Shown here: piece after piece, positions 39,846-48,246 of the stretch
Numbering within the stretch: the first letter of the stretch is position 1
How the letters are laid out: each line of letters starts with the position of its first letter
Source of the DNA: DATDPM01 sp963841995
Lineage (GTDB): Bacteria; Pseudomonadota; Alphaproteobacteria; DATDPM01
Direction: 5' to 3'
DNA: 64,000 bases
NCBI GenBank assembly: GCA_963841995.1
Contig: CAWJEX010000021.1
Coordinates: 1 to 64,000 of the forward strand
Notes under the pieces: generated by a model
What the model saw: the letters and a program-made list of their open reading frames with translations, nothing else
What the model was told of the DNA's origin: nothing
Database searches by the model: none
Program-made: the position numbers and the translations under genes

Positions 39846-40700
39846 ATGCGCGCCGTCTTATCGTTGATGTGTGGCGCGGTTGCGGCTTGGGCGGGTCTTG
39901 TGCCGGGAGCCGCAGCCGCGCCGGTGAGTTTCACCGTCGGCTGGCTTGAGGTCGCCGCGTGGCTGCCGGAAAGTTCCACACCCGGCCCCTGGCCGGTGCT
40001 CGTGTTTTCCCATGGCTTTGACGGCTGCAACACGCAGATTACGTTCTTGACGGAGGCTCTGGCCAAGGGCGGTTACGCGGTCTTTGCGCCCAACCACCGC
40101 GATTCCAGCTGTGCGGTAATGATGTGGCCCACCCGGCCGGAGGCGCCGTTCGGCGAGGTGAGTGAATGGAGTGACGCGACATTCCAGGACCGCCGCAACG
40201 ACATCAAAAGATTGTTGGATGGCCTGGCAAGCGATCCGCTTTACGGATCTCCCCCCTTCGATTGGCAGCATGTTGGTCTTCTCGGGTATTCGCTGGGCGG
40301 CTACACCGTTCTCGGGGTCGCTGGGGCTTGGGAGTCGTGGAAGGACGCGCGGGTCAAGGCGGTGCTGGCTCTTGCCCCCTACACGGCGCCGTTCGTCGAG
40401 CAGGGCACCCTGGGCGGGCTTGCCGCTCCGGTGATGTACCAGGGCGGCACGCGCGACACCGGGGCTACGCCCTACGTCATGAAGGCGGGCGGCGCTTACG
40501 ACCAGTCGCCTGCGCCGAAATACTTCGTCGAGTTCGAGGGTGCCGGGCACTATGCTTGGACGAATCTCAACGAGACGATGCAAGAGCCGATCGTCGAATA
40601 CGCTTTGGCCTTCTTCGATCATTGCCTTAAGGGCAAAGATTTTCCGAAACCTCTGGCTGAGCCGCACGCGGGCGTCACCGCCATTCGGATCGGCGGATGA
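39846..40700 (+). CDS. Exported alpha/beta hydrolase, copy 2
   Basis: This 284-aa paralog of the preceding gene has an intact signal peptide of about 25 residues ending in GAAAAP. The oxyanion segment VLVFSHGFDGCNTQ and the His region GAGHYAWTNL are conserved, but the nucleophile elbow reads GLLGYSLGGYTVLG. The His before Ser is replaced by Tyr, which keeps the Ser. The two copies share nearly all structural blocks (for example the KAVLALxPYxAPFV stretch), so they arose by tandem duplication 186 bases apart. Confidence 0.82.
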   Translation: MRAVLSLMCGAVAAWAGLVPGAAAAPVSFTVGWLEVAAWLPESSTPGPWPVLVFSHGFDGCNTQITFLTEALAKGGYAVFAPNHRDSSCAVMMWPTRPEAPFGEVSEWSDATFQDRRNDIKRLLDGLASDPLYGSPPFDWQHVGLLGYSLGGYTVLGVAGAWESWKDARVKAVLALAPYTAPFVEQGTLGGLAAPVMYQGGTRDTGATPYVMKAGGAYDQSPAPKYFVEFEGAGHYAWTNLNETMQEPIVEYALAFFDHCLKGKDFPKPLAEPHAGVTAIRIGG

Positions 40701-40714
40701 CCGCTTCGAAAAGC

Positions 40715-41497
40715 CTAACGGCCTTGTAAATGGCGGTTGAGGATATCGCCCTTGGTGTCGATGGGACGATCGATGTCGCGGTCCAGCGTTCCATCGGTGG
40801 CGGTAATCCCACGATACTCCTTGTTGCGCAACGATCCGCATAGATTGCCGGCGGAGGCTTTGGTCTGCACCATCCGCGAATAGGCGTCGAGGAACCGCCC
40901 CTTGCCGGCGGCGATATCGATGCTCAATGCCGGGCTCAAGAGCGCGACGTCGGTGATGCTGTCGAACCGCAAAGAGGTGTTGAGATGGCTCAAGAAGCGG
41001 GTGCCCACGGCATGAGGATGCACGGTGCGCTCCGCCATCGCCACGATCCGTTGGCACGCCTCGATATAGAAATCGAGGAAGACGTTGTCCTTGCGGAAAA
41101 TGCAAACCGCGTTGTCGGTTCCGATTTTGCCGACGATTTTCCCGTCCGCCCCCGGTTCGATCCACATTTCGCGACACAACTCGAAACCGGCGCTGCGATC
41201 GGAGTTCAAAAAGCCTCGATCGAAGACCACCACATCGGCGTCGATCCAGATCGTTCGGTCGTATCCCTCGGAAAGGCGCTTCGTCGCGATCTCCAGGCGC
41301 GCCAGATCGACGACGAGAAGAATTCTCCCGCGAACCTTGTCGAAATAGGAGCGGGGAACAACCTGGATGATTCGGTCGTCGATGAACTCGTGGTCGAAGC
41401 CTTGAGCATCGGCCCAGGCCCTGGCCGTTTCCAGGCACCGGGCGATAAATCGCCGCACGTTAGCCATACAGTAAGACTGATAAACGAGGGTTCTCAT
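40715..41497 (-). CDS. GT-A-fold glycosyltransferase-like protein
   Basis: This 260-aa protein has the segment TIWIDADVVVFD with a DxD metal-binding motif near residue 88, as in family-8-like GT-A glycosyltransferases. An RTLVYQSYCMANVRRFIARC start and a TDNAVCIFRKDNVFLDFYIE region complete it. There is no signal peptide or membrane helix, so it acts in the cytoplasm. The donor and acceptor are unknown. It faces the hydrolase gene, with stops 15 bases apart. Confidence 0.6.
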   Translation of the reverse strand: MRTLVYQSYCMANVRRFIARCLETARAWADAQGFDHEFIDDRIIQVVPRSYFDKVRGRILLVVDLARLEIATKRLSEGYDRTIWIDADVVVFDRGFLNSDRSAGFELCREMWIEPGADGKIVGKIGTDNAVCIFRKDNVFLDFYIEACQRIVAMAERTVHPHAVGTRFLSHLNTSLRFDSITDVALLSPALSIDIAAGKGRFLDAYSRMVQTKASAGNLCGSLRNKEYRGITATDGTLDRDIDRPIDTKGDILNRHLQGR

Positions 41498-41597
41498 GAC
41501 GCCCGAATTGCGAACCTGGTCCGGCCAGTATATCCCGGTAGGCGACTACCGCCTAAGGCCCGGCTTCCAAGGCGATTCGGGCCGTTGAACCCGGGTT

Positions 41598-41627
41598 CTT
41601 GAATCGGTTCGGTCGTTAACACATATA
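41598..41627 (+). promoter_or_regulatory. Possible heat-shock (RpoH) promoter before hsp20
   Basis: CTTGAA (41598-41603) is followed 16 bases later by CACATATA (41620-41627). This approximates the alphaproteobacterial RpoH pattern CTTG-N17/18-CYTATNT. The match to the -10 element is partial. Confidence 0.45.
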
Positions 41628-41638
41628 AAAAACGTACC

Positions 41639-41663
41639 GAGGCGGTGCCGTAAGGGCCGCCTC
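41639..41663 (+). promoter_or_regulatory. 5'-UTR hairpin upstream of hsp20
   Basis: GAGGCGG (41639-41645) pairs with CCGCCTC (41657-41663). The right arm also contains GCCTCCC, which could instead pair with the AAGGAGGAGG ribosome site at 41706-41715. This could form a temperature-sensitive switch. Confidence 0.35.
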
Positions 41664-41717
41664 CCGTGGGTGCCGAAATCGGGCCCAAGGTGACAACTCG
41701 CTCGAAAGGAGGAGGTT

Positions 41718-42176
41718 ATGTCCCGTCTATCTTTGTTCAACAGTCCGCTTCTTCTCGGCTTCGATGAATTCGAGCGCGCGTTCGAGCGCATCTCGAAAGC
41801 ATCCTCCGACGGCTATCCGCCCTATAACATCGAACGGGTGGGCGACGATAAGCTTCGCATCACGCTGGCGGTTGCCGGCTTTACCAAGGACGATCTTTCG
41901 GTCTCGGTCGAAGACAATCAGATGACGATCCGCGGCAAGCATGCGGACGAGCCGGATAAGGTCTACCTGCATCGCGGCATCGCGGCCCGGCAATTCCAAA
42001 AGAGCTTCGTGCTCGCCGAAGGAATCCGGGTGACCGGTGCGTCCCTCGATAACGGTCTGTTGTCGGTGGAGCTGGAGCGTCCCGAACGGAACGCCAAGCC
42101 GCGCACGATCGAAATCAATACGGCAAAGCGCGGAAACGGCACGGTTTCGGTCGACACCAATTCCGGGTCGTCCTAA
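41718..42176 (+). CDS. Small heat-shock protein, Hsp20/IbpA type
   Basis: This 152-aa alpha-crystallin-domain chaperone starts at ATG 41718, after a strong AAGGAGGAGG site. It begins MSRLSLFNSPLLLGFDEFER; the domain includes LRITLAVAGFTKDDLSVSVED and the conserved strand GLLSVELERPER. It holds unfolding proteins during stress. The DUF1150 gene 22 bases downstream is its usual companion in alphaproteobacteria. An RpoH-like promoter lies upstream. Confidence 0.9.
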   Translation: MSRLSLFNSPLLLGFDEFERAFERISKASSDGYPPYNIERVGDDKLRITLAVAGFTKDDLSVSVEDNQMTIRGKHADEPDKVYLHRGIAARQFQKSFVLAEGIRVTGASLDNGLLSVELERPERNAKPRTIEINTAKRGNGTVSVDTNSGSS

Positions 42177-42198
42177 TCGAGGCAAAGGAGGCAAGAAA

Positions 42199-42420
42199 AT
42201 GAACACGACGAATAACGAAGCCCCCGCCAAATTCTCCGAGCAGGAGTTCGCCCGCCTCGGAATGAGTGGCCTCGCCTATATCCGCCCGGTGGTCCTGGAA
42301 ACCGGTGCCGGGTTCATGATCCACGCCGCCGATGGCACCGCGCTGGGTGTGACACCCGATCGCGACACCGCTTTCGTCGCGGCGCGCCAGCACGGGCTCG
42401 AACCCCAATCCGTCCACTAA
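42199..42420 (+). CDS. DUF1150 family protein
   Basis: This 73-aa protein starts at ATG 42199, preceded by AAAGGAGG. It reads LGMSGLAYIRPVVLETGAGF with a conserved FVAARQHGLEPQSVH end. The family is found beside small heat-shock genes in alphaproteobacteria and has unknown function. It is probably co-transcribed with hsp20. Confidence 0.8.
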   Translation: MNTTNNEAPAKFSEQEFARLGMSGLAYIRPVVLETGAGFMIHAADGTALGVTPDRDTAFVAARQHGLEPQSVH

Positions 42421-42568
42421 CCAGTCAATCCCAGTCAATCTACGAATTCGCGTATCCGGTAGCGCATCCTCCTCCCGCGGGAAGCCATTCTCGCGGGAGC
42501 GAAAATTCCGTGCCGCCTGTTGGATATCGGCTATGATCTCCGGCATCTGAATTGATCGGAGGCATGGC

Positions 42569-42937
42569 ATGGCGGCGCGGTTCTTCGGATTTTTCCTGGT
42601 TGCGGCAATTGCGGTTCTGGCAACCGCGCCGGCCCGGGCGATCGATACCAATATCAGCGGCGCGGAACTTCTGGCGCGATGCCAGGGAACGCCGGCGCTG
42701 CTTAAATCCGATCAGCTTTATTGCAAGGGCTACCTCGAGGGGATCGAGGATATGGTCGCCGAAACCCGTGCCCAAGGGAAGTCGGCCGAGTTTTGCGTTC
42801 CCACCGGCGGCGTCAGCGACGATCAGCTTCGCCAAGCCTACATTACCTGGGGGCAGGCGAACGCTTCCGAGATGCGCCAAGCCGCGCATGACGCGGCGTT
42901 GGCGGCGCTTCGCGCCACCTATCCTTGCGGTCCTTAA
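42569..42937 (+). CDS. Small exported protein, Rap1a/Tai-immunity-like
   Basis: This 122-aa protein has a signal peptide of about 26 residues (FFGFFLVAAIAVLATAPARA). Conserved Cys residues include ARCQG, YCKGYLEGI and FCVPTGG, plus a CGP end. This small alpha-helical Cys-rich layout resembles the Rap1a/Tai domain of type VI immunity proteins and many stand-alone periplasmic proteins. No toxin gene is nearby, so an immunity role is not supported. It starts at ATG 42569. Confidence 0.5.
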   Translation: MAARFFGFFLVAAIAVLATAPARAIDTNISGAELLARCQGTPALLKSDQLYCKGYLEGIEDMVAETRAQGKSAEFCVPTGGVSDDQLRQAYITWGQANASEMRQAAHDAALAALRATYPCGP

Positions 42938-43025
42938 GGGGAAGCTGTGTCGGGCGGGGCGTTTGCCGAACCAAAAATCACGCCCTGGGACGCCTTAACT
43001 TTCACACCATGCGACGCTGTTGCGC

Positions 43026-43490
43026 TCACGCCGCATGGCTGGCGGCCTCTTCGGTGATGAGGGCGTAAAGGGCATCCGCACTTTCGGTGCCGCGCAGTTT
43101 TTCGCAAATGCCTTTATTGCGCAGGAGGCGGGAAACCCGGGCCAGCGCTTTCAAGTGATCGGCGCCCGCGGTTTCGGGGGCCAAGAGCAGGAAAATCAAA
43201 TCCACCGGCTGCTCGTCGATCGAATCGAATTCGATCGGGCGTTCGAGTTTGGCGAAAAGGGCGTAAAGCCTATCCAGTCCGGGGAGCTTGCCGTGGGGAA
43301 TGGCGATTCCCATGCCCACCCCGGTCGTCCCCAGCCGCTCACGCTCCAAAAGCACGTCGAAGATCTCGCGCTCGGAGCGCCCGGATATCTCAGCCATCTT
43401 TTTCGAGAGTTCCTGAAGCGCCTGCTTCTTGCTCGTCGCCTTCAGGTGAGAAACGACGCATTCGGGCGTAATGAGTTCGTTGATTTCCAT
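43026..43490 (-). CDS. ptsN: PTS IIA-like nitrogen-regulatory protein PtsN
   Basis: This 154-aa EIIA-Ntr domain has the phosphorylated His in GVGMGIAIPHGKLPGLDRLY and the conserved EREIFDVLLERERLGTTGVG segment. It links nitrogen/potassium state and sigma-54 functions through a PTS phosphorelay. The start at ATG 43490 directly follows hpf. The lptC-lptA-lptB-rpoN-hpf-ptsN order is standard in proteobacteria. Confidence 0.9.
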   Translation of the reverse strand: MEINELITPECVVSHLKATSKKQALQELSKKMAEISGRSEREIFDVLLERERLGTTGVGMGIAIPHGKLPGLDRLYALFAKLERPIEFDSIDEQPVDLIFLLLAPETAGADHLKALARVSRLLRNKGICEKLRGTESADALYALITEEAASHAA

Positions 43491-43492
43491 GA

Positions 43493-44089
43493 TCAGCTCG
43501 CCCGCGCATTGTTGTTTTGAGGACTGTTGCTTTGAGGGTCGATCCAGCCGACATGGCCGTCATTTCGTCGGTAAACCATATTGAGCCCCCCATGCGCACG
43601 ATTGCGGAACAGCATCGCCGGAACATCCGCCAAGTCCATCCGCATCACCGCTTCGCCGACGGTCAGGGTGTCGATTTCGGTCGCCATCTCGGCGACGACT
43701 ACCGGATTGTCGGCATGCCCGGCTTCTTCTTCGTCACCCTTCAGAATGTACTGGCTCGCCACCAGCACCTCGGCCGCTTCGTCCTTGCCGAGGCGGCGGC
43801 GATCGCGCAGCCGGCTTTTGTGCCGGCGCAGCCGGTTGGCGATCCGCTGGCAGGCGGTGTCGAACGCGGCATAAGCATCGTCCGCTTCGCAATGGCCCTG
43901 AAGCAAAAAATTGTGGCCGATATGCACCGAAATGTCGGCGCGGAACTGACGGCCGTGCTTGGCAATCACCACGGAGCCCTCGATCGCATTGTCGAAGTAT
44001 TTCGAGACCGTCCCATCGATTGTGGATTCGATATGGCCTCGCAGCGCGTCGCCCACATCAATTTGCTTGCCCGTGACGGAAAGCTTCAT
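43493..44089 (-). CDS. hpf: Ribosome hibernation-promoting factor, long form
   Basis: This 198-aa protein has the N-terminal YfiA/HPF domain with MKLSVTGKQIDVGDALRGHI and the positively charged LRRHKSRLRDRRR region, plus a C-terminal dimerisation domain with EAVMRMDLADVPAMLFRNRA. It pairs 70S ribosomes into inactive dimers in stationary phase. ptsN starts 3 bases after it. Confidence 0.9.
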   Translation of the reverse strand: MKLSVTGKQIDVGDALRGHIESTIDGTVSKYFDNAIEGSVVIAKHGRQFRADISVHIGHNFLLQGHCEADDAYAAFDTACQRIANRLRRHKSRLRDRRRLGKDEAAEVLVASQYILKGDEEEAGHADNPVVVAEMATEIDTLTVGEAVMRMDLADVPAMLFRNRAHGGLNMVYRRNDGHVGWIDPQSNSPQNNNARAS

Positions 44090-44167
44090 GACCGATTATT
44101 ATTAATTTTCGTCTCGAAGATTGCTGCGCCGGACGGCGGAGTGGCCAAAAAATCAGCCAAGGCGCGG

Positions 44168-44196
44168 ACGTTAAAGAGCCTGGCCGGCGAAGTCAA
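44168..44196 (-). promoter_or_regulatory. Possible sigma-70 promoter of hpf-ptsN
   Basis: On the minus strand, TTGACT (44196-44191) and TAACGT (44173-44168) are spaced 17 bases apart. They lie about 80 bases before the hpf ATG, in the gap after rpoN. Confidence 0.4.
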
Positions 44197-44223
44197 CAGA
44201 CCCGCCCTGAGGTAGCTAAATTG

Positions 44224-45669
44224 TTATATTTTAACGTTTTTTAGCCGCCGCCGCTCGATCGACGAGGGAATGCGCAACGACTCGCGGTATTTTGCTACCG
44301 TGCGCCGGGCGATATCGACGCCTTCGGCCTTGAGGATATCGACGATCTCTTCGTCCGAGAGGACTTCGGTCTCGGCTTCGATCAGATCCTTGATTCGGTG
44401 GCGCACGGCCTCGGCCGAGTGGGCCTCGCCGCCGGCGGACGCCGGGATCGACGAGGTGAAGAAATATTTGAGTTCGAAAATGCCGCGGGGACCGGCGATG
44501 TATTTGTTGCTGGTGACGCGGCTCACCGTACTTTCGTGCATGCCGATGGCGGCGGCGATGTCGCGCAAAATGAGCGGCCGCAGCCGCTGCACGCCATAGC
44601 GGAAAAATGCATCCTGTTGGAGCACGATCTCCTTGGCGACCTTTAAAATCGTCGTCGCACGCTGATGCAGCGCCTTAACCAGCCAGCTGGCGGCGTGATA
44701 GCGCTCGGTGATGTAGTCGCGGTCGGCCTTGGTTTGGACGCTTTGATTGACCTTGGCGTAATAGACGTTGTTGATGAGTACGCGCGGCAACGTGTCGGGA
44801 TTGAGTTCCACACTCCATCCGCCCTTCGGCAGCGTGCGCATCAAAACATCGGGAATGATCGGCTGGGCCACCGCATGATCGAAGGTAAGTCCGGGCTTCG
44901 GATTGAGGGCGCGGATTTCGGCGAGCATTTCGGTGAGGTCTTCCTGATCGACGCCGCAGAGTTTCAGGAGGCTCCGCATATCGCGTTTTGCGACCAGGTC
45001 GAGATTCTCAAGAAGGGCCTGCATCGCCGGGTCGAATCGGTCCTGGTCCTTCAGCTGCAAGGTCAAGCATTCCGCGAGATTGCGGGCCAAAATCCCGGGC
45101 GGATCGAAGGCTTGCATCTTGACGAGGGTGGCTTCGACCCGCGCCACATCGCAGCCGAGGCGTTCCGCCACCGCCGACAGGTCGCCGATCACGTAACCGG
45201 CCTCGTTGACCATGTCGACCAAGTGGGTTCCGATCAATCGATCGGCCGGGTCCTGTATATCCATCGAGAGCTGGTCGAGAAGATGATCGCGCAGGCTTTC
45301 TTCGCGCTTCAGCGTTTCTTCAAGCGCCGGCGTTCCGTCGTCGAAATCGCCGCGCCCGCCGGTGCCCCAATCGGCGAATTGATCGGGGGCGTCGGATTCA
45401 ACGCCGCCTTCGCCTTCCCAAATATCGGTTTTGCCGTCGAGCGGCGATTCCGAATTTTCCAATGGCGCGTTCTCGGCGCTTTGGACCGGTTCGTCGCCGC
45501 CGCCCGCGACATCTTCGCGTTCAAGAAGCGGGTTCTGTTCGAGCTCTGTCGCCAGATAATCGGAAAGCTCAAGTGCGCTCAATTGCAGCAGCTTGATGGC
45601 CTGCTGCAATTGCGGCGTCATCACCAGAGATTGAGCCTGGCGTAGGTCCAGCCGCGGAGTTAAAGCCAT
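44224..45669 (-). CDS. rpoN: RNA polymerase sigma-54 factor
   Basis: This 481-aa protein has the Gln/Leu-rich activator-binding N-terminus (SLVMTPQLQQAIKLLQLSAL), an acidic linker, and the core-binding middle. The HTH and the RpoN box ARRTVAKYRESLRIPSS are at the C-terminus. It directs transcription of nitrogen, flagellar and other genes with enhancer-binding activators. It lies between lptB and hpf on the minus strand, as in most proteobacteria. Confidence 0.93.
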   Translation of the reverse strand: MALTPRLDLRQAQSLVMTPQLQQAIKLLQLSALELSDYLATELEQNPLLEREDVAGGGDEPVQSAENAPLENSESPLDGKTDIWEGEGGVESDAPDQFADWGTGGRGDFDDGTPALEETLKREESLRDHLLDQLSMDIQDPADRLIGTHLVDMVNEAGYVIGDLSAVAERLGCDVARVEATLVKMQAFDPPGILARNLAECLTLQLKDQDRFDPAMQALLENLDLVAKRDMRSLLKLCGVDQEDLTEMLAEIRALNPKPGLTFDHAVAQPIIPDVLMRTLPKGGWSVELNPDTLPRVLINNVYYAKVNQSVQTKADRDYITERYHAASWLVKALHQRATTILKVAKEIVLQQDAFFRYGVQRLRPLILRDIAAAIGMHESTVSRVTSNKYIAGPRGIFELKYFFTSSIPASAGGEAHSAEAVRHRIKDLIEAETEVLSDEEIVDILKAEGVDIARRTVAKYRESLRIPSSIERRRLKNVKI

Positions 45670-45680
45670 GGGGGTCAGTC

Positions 45681-46478
45681 CTACAGGCTAAACCTTTCCC
45701 CCAAGTAAACGCGCCGAACCTCTTTATGGGCCACGATTTCCGACGGCTCGCCTTCCATGAGGACCATGCCGTCATTGAGGATATAGGCGCGATCCACGAT
45801 ATCGAGCGTCTCGCGCACATTATGGTCTGTTATGAGAACGCCGATCCCGCGGTCCTTGAGGTGGGAAACCAGTTCGCGAATTTCGCCGACGGCGATTGGA
45901 TCGATGCCGGCCAGCGGCTCGTCAAGCAGGATGAAATGGGGCTGAGAGGCCAGGGCCCGCGCGATTTCGACGCGCCGCCGCTCGCCGCCGGAAAGCGCCA
46001 GCGAGGGCGTGCGGCGCAAATGCGATATCGAAAATTCGGCGAGCAAAGTATCGAGAACCGCTTCGCGCCGATCGCGCAGCGGTTCCACGACTTCAAGAAC
46101 CGAGCGGATATTTTCTTCCACCGACAAGCCGCGGAAGATCGATGCTTCTTGCGGCAAATATCCGATGCCGAGCCGAGCCCGGCGATACATCGGAAGATCG
46201 GTGATGTCGTAGCCGTCGCGAAGAACGGTTCCGTAATCCGGTGCGATGAGGCCGCAGATGATATAGAAACATGTCGTTTTGCCGGCGCCGTTGGGGCCGA
46301 GCAAACCGACCGCTTCGCCGCGCTTCACCGCGACCGAAACGCCGCGCAGGACCGGGCGCTTCTTGAAAGATTTGCCGATATTGTGCGCGACCAATCCGGA
46401 ATTGTCGGCAACCAAATGCGGCCGCACGGCGCGCTCCTCATCGTTAGCCGTGTTGCTCTGTTCCGTAGAGGCGCTCAT
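45681..46478 (-). CDS. lptB: LPS export ABC transporter ATP-binding protein LptB
   Basis: This 265-aa ATPase has Walker A LLGPNGAGKTTCFYIICGLI, signature LALSGGERRRVEIARALAS and Walker B ILLDEPLAGIDP. It powers lipopolysaccharide extraction with LptFG. lptA overlaps it by 4 bases upstream and rpoN follows 12 bases after. Confidence 0.93.
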   Translation of the reverse strand: MSASTEQSNTANDEERAVRPHLVADNSGLVAHNIGKSFKKRPVLRGVSVAVKRGEAVGLLGPNGAGKTTCFYIICGLIAPDYGTVLRDGYDITDLPMYRRARLGIGYLPQEASIFRGLSVEENIRSVLEVVEPLRDRREAVLDTLLAEFSISHLRRTPSLALSGGERRRVEIARALASQPHFILLDEPLAGIDPIAVGEIRELVSHLKDRGIGVLITDHNVRETLDIVDRAYILNDGMVLMEGEPSEIVAHKEVRRVYLGERFSL

Positions 46479-47533
46479 GGAGGCGGTGACGGGGCTTGGG
46501 TTGGGACGAGACGCGCCGCTGGCGGTTGGCTTGGCGCCTTGACGGGGGCTTGGACCGGCTCTTGCGTCGACGACGAGCCCGACGGAGACGTCATCTCCGG
46601 CTTCTTCTTCGGCGAAAACAGGCCGTGGACCGGCTGCGGCCCGGCGGACCCCGGCGGACCGCTCAGCATCCGGCTTACCCCCGTGTTCAGGTTGACCTCC
46701 CCATATTCGCCATTCAACTGATTATCCTCGCGCGTGATCTTAACCGACCCGTAGAGCGTGGCGATACCGGATTCGACATCATAAACGCCGGTATTGCCGA
46801 CCGCGATCTGGCCGGGAGTCGAGATATGGACGTTTTCGAAGGCTTCGATGCGGCGGATTTTCTGTTGCTGATCGCCGCCGCCCGTACCCGCGGTCTTTTG
46901 CGACTTGTTTTGGCCGCCGGCCTTACCCTGGCCGCCCGGCTTTTTGCCCTGGCCCGAGCCATTGCCGCCAGACTCGCCTTGAGACCCGCTCGGGGTGAAA
47001 TAAGCGGTAACGATGCTGCCGCTTAAACGCTTGTCCTCGTTGACCACCACCGCGTTGCCGCGGGCCACCGCCATCTGCTTGTTGTCCCAGTATTCCAAAC
47101 TATCGCGCGCGGTCACCGTGTAATCCTCGGAGACCATTTTCAAGGCGCGCCCCTTGAGAACCATGAGCGAATTGTCGACGTCGTAAACGCCGTTGTCGCC
47201 ATTGGCAGTGCCGTTCGCTGACGTGACGACGACATTGCCCACGGCATCGAGCTGATAAATATCGGTGCCGCCGCCTTCCACCGGATGGTAATGAGCGGTC
47301 AGCGTATCGGCGTGTACCGTGACGTCGCCCTGCTTGGCGCTCGCATTGCCGCGCGCGATGTAAACATTGTCATCGCGGCGCCATTCAATTCCTTGATCGG
47401 CGTTGATTTCGACCGGTTGACCCGAATTTTTGTTGAGATTGAGCCCCTGTGCATCGGCCGCTCCGGCAACCATCAGCGCCAGCGCCGCCCCAATCTGCGC
47501 GAGGCGGGCCGTTACCCCCGGCGCTTGGATCAT
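46475..47533 (-). CDS. lptA: LPS transport periplasmic protein LptA
   Basis: This 352-aa protein has an N-terminal signal peptide with ARLAQIGAALALMVAGAADA and an OstA beta-jellyroll core (VEINADQGIEWRRDDNVYIA, GKASAKQGDVTV-type strands, KMVSEDYTVTARDS). The middle contains a Gly/Lys-rich low-complexity loop near 46,900-46,980 and a Pro/Gln-rich tail, so it is longer than the 170-240 aa of most LptA. It bridges LptC and LptD across the periplasm. Confidence 0.85.
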   Translation of the reverse strand: MIQAPGVTARLAQIGAALALMVAGAADAQGLNLNKNSGQPVEINADQGIEWRRDDNVYIARGNASAKQGDVTVHADTLTAHYHPVEGGGTDIYQLDAVGNVVVTSANGTANGDNGVYDVDNSLMVLKGRALKMVSEDYTVTARDSLEYWDNKQMAVARGNAVVVNEDKRLSGSIVTAYFTPSGSQGESGGNGSGQGKKPGGQGKAGGQNKSQKTAGTGGGDQQQKIRRIEAFENVHISTPGQIAVGNTGVYDVESGIATLYGSVKITREDNQLNGEYGEVNLNTGVSRMLSGPPGSAGPQPVHGLFSPKKKPEMTSPSGSSSTQEPVQAPVKAPSQPPAARLVPTQAPSPPP

Positions 47534-48243
47534 GACGCTCCCTTGTTGGAGCTCGATCCCTTATGGGCGTTCGGATAGAGAATCAAATTCGCTGGGCCGG
47601 TGAAGACTAGATAGCGGCCGTGGTCGGTCACTCTGAATCCGTGCGAGCGAATATGGCCGAAGGGTCCCTGGCCTTCCACCGGCTCTTCGCCATGGGCAGT
47701 ACCGGCCTGAAGATTCATGAAGGCGCGCGACGTTTCGAACTCGTAGCCCGCGTCGTGGAACAAATCGACCGAACCACGGAGATCGAGATCGTGAGTGGTC
47801 TGATCGTAGGTTCCCTCGGCGGAGCGAAGCACGATCCAGCTGCCGTCCTTCATGGTCATGTCGGCGACCGGCTGGTCAAGATCGATGAGCGGCGACCCAC
47901 CGGCGATCTGGGTAGCGTTGTCGGCCGTCACCGTGTAGGGACGCTGGCTGTCGTCGATGCCGGTAAATCGCGGCTTCACCATGGTGAGGCTGCTGGCGGT
48001 GCTGGGCGCAATGTTGGCGAAGTTGAGTTTGAAGCGAACCTTTCCCGTATTTTGGACGTGCGGCCAGGCGATGACGAGCCCAATGAGGGAAAGGGCTATT
48101 GCGGGCAAAACAAATCGCATCGCGTTGACGAAGAGGCTGTACCGGGCGCTGAACTTTTGCGCCCGGGCGAAGGCTTCGACGGAGGTTCCGGCGATCTGAG
48201 CCGCCGCGCGTTCGGCGAAATTTTTTTCCCGGGATTCAAACAT
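47530..48243 (-). CDS. lptC: LPS export membrane protein LptC
   Basis: This 237-aa protein has one N-terminal membrane helix (FVLPAIALSLIGLVIAW) followed by a periplasmic beta-jellyroll. It carries the conserved ARAFMNLQAGTAHGEEPVEG and GHIRSHGFRVTDHGRYLVF segments. It accepts LPS from LptBFG and passes it to LptA. It overlaps lptA by 4 bases and follows kdsD. Confidence 0.88.
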   Translation of the reverse strand: MFESREKNFAERAAAQIAGTSVEAFARAQKFSARYSLFVNAMRFVLPAIALSLIGLVIAWPHVQNTGKVRFKLNFANIAPSTASSLTMVKPRFTGIDDSQRPYTVTADNATQIAGGSPLIDLDQPVADMTMKDGSWIVLRSAEGTYDQTTHDLDLRGSVDLFHDAGYEFETSRAFMNLQAGTAHGEEPVEGQGPFGHIRSHGFRVTDHGRYLVFTGPANLILYPNAHKGSSSNKGAS

Positions 48244-48246
48244 AAA

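Noticed and set aside
42569..42937. Toxin-immunity system
   Set aside because: The immunity-like protein has no toxin or secretion gene nearby.
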